Below are positions 5,040-9,140 of a DNA stretch of 9,140 bases, one piece after another. Both the position numbers and the translations under genes were made by a program. Source of the DNA: Bacteroidales bacterium Bact_23 (lineage in GTDB: Bacteria; Bacteroidota; Bacteroidia; Bacteroidales; Lentimicrobiaceae). The notes beneath the pieces were generated by a model. That model was given only the letters and a program-made list of their open reading frames with translations, searched no databases and was not told where the DNA came from. The stretch covers positions 1 to 9,140 of the forward strand of contig LUZO01000060.1 in the NCBI GenBank assembly GCA_001603685.1, given 5' to 3'. Position 1 is the stretch's first letter; each line of letters begins with the position of its first letter.

Positions 5040-7657
5040 AATTCAGACTACTCATTGCTGCACTTCTGCTGTTATTATTCCGGATACCTTCATACAGCCA
5101 GATCAGGCTGGGCGACGATCTGAGCGAAATCGACTATACCAATCCCCAGGAATATATTATCGGCGGCGTAACCATTTCAGGTGTTCAGTACCTCGATCAC
5201 AATGTGCTGATTATGCTGTCGGGGCTGCAGGTTGCCGACCGGATTGAAATACCGGGCGACAAAATTCGGAAAGCCATAGAAAAACTGTGGGATCAGGGAT
5301 TGTTTGAAAACATCAGCATTTCAGCAACCAAATTTTCGGGTGAACTCGTATTTCTGAATATCGACCTGCAGGAAAGACCCCGGCTGAACAGATTCTCATT
5401 TAAAGGAGTAAAGAAATCGGAAGCCGATGACCTTCGCGATAAGATAAAGCTGATGAAAGGTGATGTGGTTACCGAAAATGTCATCATCAGAACTTCAAAC
5501 ATCATTAAAAAACATTTCGTAGGCAAGGGCTTCCTCAATACCGAAGTTGAAATAGAGCAAAGCCGCGATAGTTCCAGAACCAACGAAGTTACCCTGGTCA
5601 TCAATGTAGATAAAAACAGCAAGGTGAAAATCGACAGGATCAACTTCGTGGGAAACCAGAGCCTGGGCGATGCAAAACTGAAGCGGGCCATGAAAAACAC
5701 CAAGGATAAAGGTGTTGTCAGGCCATTCACCGCGCTCGATCAGCTTATCCTGAAATCGCCGCGCAAATTGCTCACTTTCAATGCCGATACGCTGGTAGAA
5801 TTCGGAAGCAACCTGATAAACGAAAACTTCCGATTCAGAATCTTCAAGGCTTCCAAATTCATACGCGACGATTTTAAGGAAGACCTGAACAGCCTGGTAT
5901 CCAAATACAACGACGAGGGCTATCGCGATGCGGTTGTCACCAAAGATTCCGTTTACAGAACCGGGCCAAAAACCATTGCCATCGACATCGCCGTTGAAGA
6001 GGGAAGAAAATACTATTTTGGAGACATCACCTGGGTGGGCAACACAAAATATTCGGCCGAACAACTGAATGAGGTACTGAAAATCCGCAAAGGCGATGTA
6101 TTCAACCAAAGTGAGCTGGATGCCAACCTGAACTACAACCCCAACGAAATTGATGTCAGCACCCTCTACCTCGACGATGGCTACCTCTTCTTCTCGGTAA
6201 CCCCGGTTGAAGTAAGGGTAGAGAACGATACCATCGATATGCAGATGGTTATCCGTGAAGGGAAGCAGGCAACCATTAACAAGGTAAGCATCAAGGGAAA
6301 CACCCGCACCAACGACCATGTTGTAATTCGCGAACTGCGTACCCGCCCCGGCCAGATGTTCAGCCGCTCCGACATTATCCGCACCACCCGCGAGCTGGCT
6401 CAGCTACGGTATTTCGACCCCGAAAAGATAATTCCCACCCCGATACCCAATCCCGCCGACGGAACGGTAGATATTGAGTATAAGGTTGAAGAGAGCTCCT
6501 CCGACCAGATTGAACTCTCAGGAGGCTGGGGGTATGGCAGAGTGGTGGGAACCCTTGGACTTTCGTTCAATAATTTCTCGGCCCGTAAAATATTCAAGGG
6601 AAGCGCATGGCGGCCCATTCCTTCGGGCGACGGACAGAAACTCAGCCTCAGGTTGCAGTCGTATGGCCTTGGCTATTTGAGCTACAGCGCTTCGTTTACC
6701 GAACCCTGGCTTGGCGGCAAGAAACCCAACTCATTAAGCATCAGCTATTATCACTCTTTATTCTCCTACGGATCAAAGAAGAATACAGACACCTATCAGT
6801 CATTTAAGATAGATGGATTTATGGTAATGCTGGGCAAGCGCCTGACATGGCCCGACGACTATTTCTCTCTGGTTCAGCGTGTCAGCTTCCAGAAATATGA
6901 ACTTCACAATTACGGAAGCTATATCCTTGGCGGCAATGGACGATATTATGACTTTAGCTACGGGGTTACCTTTGCCCGAAATTCGGTTGATAATCCGATA
7001 TTCCAGCGCGCCGGCTCCGAGGTATCGGTAAGCCTCGACCTGACGCCGCCCTACTCGCTGTTCAGCGATAAGGACTACTCTTCCATGGAGGATATTGAGA
7101 AATTCAAGTGGGTTGAATACCACAAATGGAAGGTGAATTTCTCCATCTACCGCCAGATTATCGGTAACCTGGTGCTCAGCGCCCGCAGTAAATATGGATT
7201 TCAGGGTGCATACAACAACGACATCGGAGTCTCTCCTTTCGGCCGCTTCTTCCTTGGCGGCGACGGACTTTCGGGATACAACAACCTTGATGGACGCGAA
7301 ATCATCGGGATGAGGGGCTATGCCAACGAAAGCCTCACACCGGATAACTACCTGAAAAACAACAAGGGAGGAACAATTTTCAACAAAACTACCCTTGAAC
7401 TCAGGTACCCGCTATCGCTGAATCCGAGTGCTACCATTTATTTACTGACCTTTATGGAAGCCGGAAATGCCTGGAAATCGTTCAGCGACTTCAACCCCTT
7501 TTCGTTGAAACGCTCGGCAGGAGTCGGAGTAAGGGTGTTCCTGCCAATGTTCGGATTGCTGGGCCTCGACTGGGGCTACGGATTTGACGACATTCCCGGA
7601 TTGCCATCGGCCAATAAGGGACAGTTCCATTTCTCCATCAATTCGAGCATCGACTAA
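5036..7657 (+). CDS. bamA: Outer-membrane protein assembly factor BamA
   Basis: The central Omp85 insertase of the outer membrane, 873 residues. Signal peptide 1-21, cut before Gln22. Five periplasmic POTRA domains can be traced by their opening strands: about 41-117 (GGVTISGVQ), 118-195 (NRFSFKGV), 196-324 (KIDRINFVGN), 325-410 (YYFGDITWVGN) and 411-490 (NKVSIKGN). The barrel spans about 491-873 and shows the Bacteroidota-typical stretches ARKIFKGSAWRPIPSGDGQK and FTEPWLGGKKPNS, plus the loop-6 motif MRGY at 759-762. POTRA3 carries about 45 extra residues (about 229-272). The chain ends in FHFSINSSID, without the terminal aromatic residue common in barrel proteins. The ATG overlaps the uppS stop (ATGA), so it is translated by coupling from uppS. 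It ends with tandem stops TAA TGA. Downstream OmpH chaperones would deliver its substrates. Confidence 0.95.
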   Translation: MKFRLLIAALLLLLFRIPSYSQIRLGDDLSEIDYTNPQEYIIGGVTISGVQYLDHNVLIMLSGLQVADRIEIPGDKIRKAIEKLWDQGLFENISISATKFSGELVFLNIDLQERPRLNRFSFKGVKKSEADDLRDKIKLMKGDVVTENVIIRTSNIIKKHFVGKGFLNTEVEIEQSRDSSRTNEVTLVINVDKNSKVKIDRINFVGNQSLGDAKLKRAMKNTKDKGVVRPFTALDQLILKSPRKLLTFNADTLVEFGSNLINENFRFRIFKASKFIRDDFKEDLNSLVSKYNDEGYRDAVVTKDSVYRTGPKTIAIDIAVEEGRKYYFGDITWVGNTKYSAEQLNEVLKIRKGDVFNQSELDANLNYNPNEIDVSTLYLDDGYLFFSVTPVEVRVENDTIDMQMVIREGKQATINKVSIKGNTRTNDHVVIRELRTRPGQMFSRSDIIRTTRELAQLRYFDPEKIIPTPIPNPADGTVDIEYKVEESSSDQIELSGGWGYGRVVGTLGLSFNNFSARKIFKGSAWRPIPSGDGQKLSLRLQSYGLGYLSYSASFTEPWLGGKKPNSLSISYYHSLFSYGSKKNTDTYQSFKIDGFMVMLGKRLTWPDDYFSLVQRVSFQKYELHNYGSYILGGNGRYYDFSYGVTFARNSVDNPIFQRAGSEVSVSLDLTPPYSLFSDKDYSSMEDIEKFKWVEYHKWKVNFSIYRQIIGNLVLSARSKYGFQGAYNNDIGVSPFGRFFLGGDGLSGYNNLDGREIIGMRGYANESLTPDNYLKNNKGGTIFNKTTLELRYPLSLNPSATIYLLTFMEAGNAWKSFSDFNPFSLKRSAGVGVRVFLPMFGLLGLDWGYGFDDIPGLPSANKGQFHFSINSSID

Positions 7658-7678
7658 TGATGTAAAAAACAAGCACAT

Positions 7679-7724
7679 AAAAACCGGCAAAAAAATGTCA
7701 GAAAATATTTATGGCAGGTTTTTT
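7679..7724 (+). terminator. Weak hairpin with T-tract after bamA
   Basis: AAAAACCGGC (7679-7688) can pair with GCAGGTTTTTT (7714-7724) with one internal mismatch around a loop of about 25 bases; the 3' arm ends in six T. It could partly terminate the uppS-bamA transcript. The long loop and the AT-rich stem make it weak, and the same T-run overlaps a possible -33 element of the ompH promoter. Confidence 0.25.
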
Positions 7725-7750
7725 GCTGATGAACATTGAAATTAATTTTT
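7722..7750 (+). promoter_or_regulatory. Possible promoter for the first ompH
   Basis: TTTG at 7722-7725, a 17-base spacer, then TAATTTTT at 7743-7750, one mismatch from TAnnTTTG. Its position gives a leader of about 30 bases before the start at 7788. The spacing is right but the region is so AT-rich that chance matches are expected. Confidence 0.35.
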
Positions 7751-7771
7751 TAACAAAGAACCCTCAAACCC

Positions 7772-7780
7772 AAAAGGAGG
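7772..7780 (+). promoter_or_regulatory. Strong Shine-Dalgarno of the first ompH
   Basis: AAAAGGAGG lies seven bases upstream of the ATG at 7788, a near-perfect complement to the 16S rRNA 3' end at ideal spacing. It fixes the start codon. None of the other seven complete genes in the window has a comparable site. Confidence 0.8.
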
Positions 7781-7787
7781 CAATATC

Positions 7788-8315
7788 ATGAAAAAGACCC
7801 TCTTGTTTGCAGTACTTTTCAGCTTAGCTGCAACATTCTCATTTGCACAGAAGTTCGCTTATATTGACAGCGAGTTTATCCTTGAAAATATTCCGGAATA
7901 TTCCGATGCCAAGAATGAAATAGACGATCTCTCGATGCAGTGGCAGAAGGAAATCGAAACCAAATTCGCTGAAATTGAACAGCTTTATAAGAATTTCAGG
8001 GCTGAGGCGGTATTACTCCCCGAAAACATCAAAACCAAACGCGAGGAGGAGATTATTAATAAGGAAAAGGAAGCAAAAGACTTGCAACGTCAGCGTTTCG
8101 GAAGCGACGGAGAGCTGTTTAAACGCCGTCAGGAACTGATCCGCCCCATTCAGGAGAAGATTTATTCAGCCATCGAATCCATTGCAGCCAGCGATAACTA
8201 CGCCATCATTTTCGACAAGGCAGGCAGCGTTTCCATGATGTATTCCAATCCGCGCTACGACATCAGCGAGGAAGTGCTGGATAAACTTGGCTATTCGTAC
8301 AAAAGCAGGCAATAA
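7788..8315 (+). CDS. OmpH/Skp family periplasmic chaperone (first copy)
   Basis: A 175-residue exported protein. Signal peptide 1-20 (MKK, hydrophobic core, FSFA), cut before Gln21. The mature start KFAYIDSEFILENIPEY is the typical opening of Bacteroidota OmpH proteins, where the first strand of the small trimerisation body lies. Residues about 38-120 are highly charged and helical, with regular Glu/Lys/Gln heptad character, and form the tentacle-like hairpin that holds unfolded outer-membrane proteins in Skp. The C-terminal part (about 125-175, including YAIIFDKAG) returns to the body. Length matches the family. It follows bamA by 130 bases and precedes a second copy. It has an unusually strong ribosome-binding site, suggesting high expression. 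Client range relative to the second copy is unknown. Confidence 0.92.
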   Translation: MKKTLLFAVLFSLAATFSFAQKFAYIDSEFILENIPEYSDAKNEIDDLSMQWQKEIETKFAEIEQLYKNFRAEAVLLPENIKTKREEEIINKEKEAKDLQRQRFGSDGELFKRRQELIRPIQEKIYSAIESIAASDNYAIIFDKAGSVSMMYSNPRYDISEEVLDKLGYSYKSRQ

Positions 8316-8432
8316 CCTTTTCCTGACTAACCCCGTACGACCATGCGAATGCAGGACAGTTCATCCAACAGGATTCGTTGTAGCATCGCAAACAACTGAT
8401 ACTGAATGAAATCCGCTTTCTCAAATAAAGCA

Positions 8433-8461
8433 TTGTAAATCAATAAATTTTTCTATTTTTG
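8433..8461 (+). promoter_or_regulatory. Promoter for the second ompH
   Basis: TTG at 8433-8435, an 18-base spacer, then TATTTTTG at 8454-8461, an exact TAnnTTTG match. It lies 32 bases before the ATG at 8494. The 178-base gap between the two ompH genes is otherwise without a recognised feature. This is among the best promoter matches in the window. Confidence 0.7.
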
Positions 8462-8493
8462 CGCGGCAAATTAACTTAAAACCAACTGAATAC

Positions 8494-9009
8494 ATGAAAA
8501 ACTCTCTGAAAATCATTATTGTACTGGCCATTGCCCTCTCTGCCATACAGGTAAGTGCACAGAAAACCCAGAAATTTGGCCATATCAATTTCGCACAGCT
8601 ATATGAAATGATGCCCGGTCAGGACTCCATCAGGGAAGCTTTTGCTGCATATCAGGAGCAGCTCGGAGCACAGTTCCAGGCAATGCAGACAGAATACGAA
8701 AACAAGCTGACCGACTATCAGACCAATCAGGCCAGTATGTCGAACATAATCAAACAGACCAAGGAAAAGGAAATTCTTGACCTGCAGCGCCGTATTCAGG
8801 AGTTCCAGCAGACAGCTCAGGAAGATCTCCAGGCAAAAGAGGTTGAACTCACAACCCCCATCATTGAGAAAGCAAGAAAAGCCGTTAAGGATGTTGCCAA
8901 AGAAAACGGTTACAGCTTTATTCTGAATTCAACCGAAGGGCTCGTGCTTTATTCGGAACCAGCCGATGATGTTATGCCGCTGGTGAAGAAAAAACTGGGC
9001 CTCAAATAA
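8494..9009 (+). CDS. OmpH/Skp family periplasmic chaperone (second copy)
   Basis: A 171-residue exported protein paralogous to the preceding gene. Signal peptide 1-22 (MKNSLK, hydrophobic core, VSA), cut before Gln23. The mature protein opens KFGHINFAQLYEMMPG, a conserved OmpH start. Residues about 40-125 are a long Gln/Glu/Lys-rich helical hairpin, more glutamine-rich than in the first copy. The end returns to a small beta segment (YSFILNSTEG) and a basic C-terminus KKKLGLK. By family knowledge it binds unfolded outer-membrane proteins in the periplasm and hands them to BamA. It is transcribed from its own promoter and ends 21 bases before an intrinsic terminator. Sequence similarity to the first copy is low outside the family signature, so the pair is an old duplication. 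Confidence 0.92.
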   Translation: MKNSLKIIIVLAIALSAIQVSAQKTQKFGHINFAQLYEMMPGQDSIREAFAAYQEQLGAQFQAMQTEYENKLTDYQTNQASMSNIIKQTKEKEILDLQRRIQEFQQTAQEDLQAKEVELTTPIIEKARKAVKDVAKENGYSFILNSTEGLVLYSEPADDVMPLVKKKLGLK

Positions 9010-9030
9010 GATACATCTTTAAATATTAAG

Positions 9031-9062
9031 AGCCGTTTCATTTATTGAGGCGGCTTTTTTTT
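9031..9062 (+). terminator. Intrinsic terminator after the second ompH
   Basis: A ten-base-pair stem, AGCCGTTTCA (9031-9040) with TGAGGCGGCT (9046-9055), closes on a five-base loop TTTAT and is followed at once by a run of T through 9062. Two of the pairs are G-U, which exist only in the plus-strand RNA; in the minus-strand RNA they become C-A mismatches. It therefore favours stopping plus-strand transcription. Confidence 0.9.
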
Positions 9063-9140
9063 ATTCCCGCCAATCGACGGCTGCCTGCCTGACCTGTTCA
9101 GGATGCCAATATATCCCGATCATTCGTAAATATCTTATAC
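9061..9140 (-). CDS. Possible 3' end of a convergent gene, cut by the window edge
   Basis: On the minus strand a frame is open from the window edge (9140) for 25 codons to a TAA at 9063-9061. The readable end is RMIGIYWHPEQVRQAAVDWRE, broken here as RMIGIYWHPEQ and VRQAAVDWRE, which looks protein-like. Its stop abuts the terminator of the ompH operon, as is common for convergent genes. A run this short occurs by chance fairly often, and I do not recognise the family. Confidence 0.3.
   Translation of the reverse strand, partial: IRYLRMIGIYWHPEQVRQAAVDWRE

Noticed and set aside
5495..6319. 274-codon open frame on the minus strand
   Set aside because: It is antisense to the POTRA region of bamA, whose plus-strand reading is unambiguous; no domain is visible in the antisense product.
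9088..9102. Short hairpin CCTGA / TCAGG
   Set aside because: Only five pairs and no T-run; it also lies inside the possible convergent coding frame.
1..9140. A hidden defence, toxin-antitoxin, CRISPR, mobile or biosynthetic system
   Set aside because: All long plus-strand frames belong to known housekeeping and envelope families. I saw no repeats with spacers, no transposase or integrase motifs, no terminal inverted repeats and no reverse transcriptase or nuclease motifs.

Overview
The window reads as an ordinary chromosomal segment of a member of the Bacteroidota. Three signs agree. (1) The block nadK - PorG/DUF6089-like barrel - uppS - bamA - ompH - ompH is a gene order I know from this phylum. 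(2) Promoters match the phylum-specific -7 element TAnnTTTG, often with an upstream TTG or TTTG. (3) Most start codons lack a Shine-Dalgarno sequence, and most exported proteins have a signal-peptide cut placed just before a glutamine. I cannot name a genus.

Layout: 1-230 is AT-rich leader sequence with a promoter for the first gene. 231-2299 holds a translationally coupled pair: a CBS-domain protein and a short Omp85-type barrel with a single POTRA domain. After a promoter at about 2321-2328 comes NAD kinase (2371-3249). A second promoter (3273-3301) precedes a PorG-like outer-membrane barrel (3389-4204). A third promoter (4237-4266) drives uppS (4284-5039) and bamA (5036-7657), which overlap by four bases. 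Two OmpH/Skp-like periplasmic chaperones follow, at 7788-8315 and 8494-9009. The second has its own clear promoter and ends at a strong intrinsic terminator (9031-9062). The last 80 bases may hold the 3' end of a convergent gene on the minus strand.

The genes form an outer-membrane biogenesis neighbourhood. UppS makes the polyprenyl carrier for peptidoglycan and surface glycans. The OmpH/Skp proteins carry unfolded barrel proteins across the periplasm, and BamA folds them into the outer membrane. The PorG-like protein would be one such barrel and hints at a type IX secretion system. The single-POTRA Omp85 is an extra barrel of unknown client. NAD kinase and the CBS protein are probably neighbours by conserved synteny and not by pathway.

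I found no mobile element, CRISPR array, tRNA, rRNA or toxin/defence gene, and nothing that I would call an undescribed system. The most useful second looks are the coupled CBS/Omp85 pair, the POTRA3 insertion and unusual C-terminus of BamA, the strong Shine-Dalgarno before the first ompH, and several start-codon decisions where a TTG start would be wrong.
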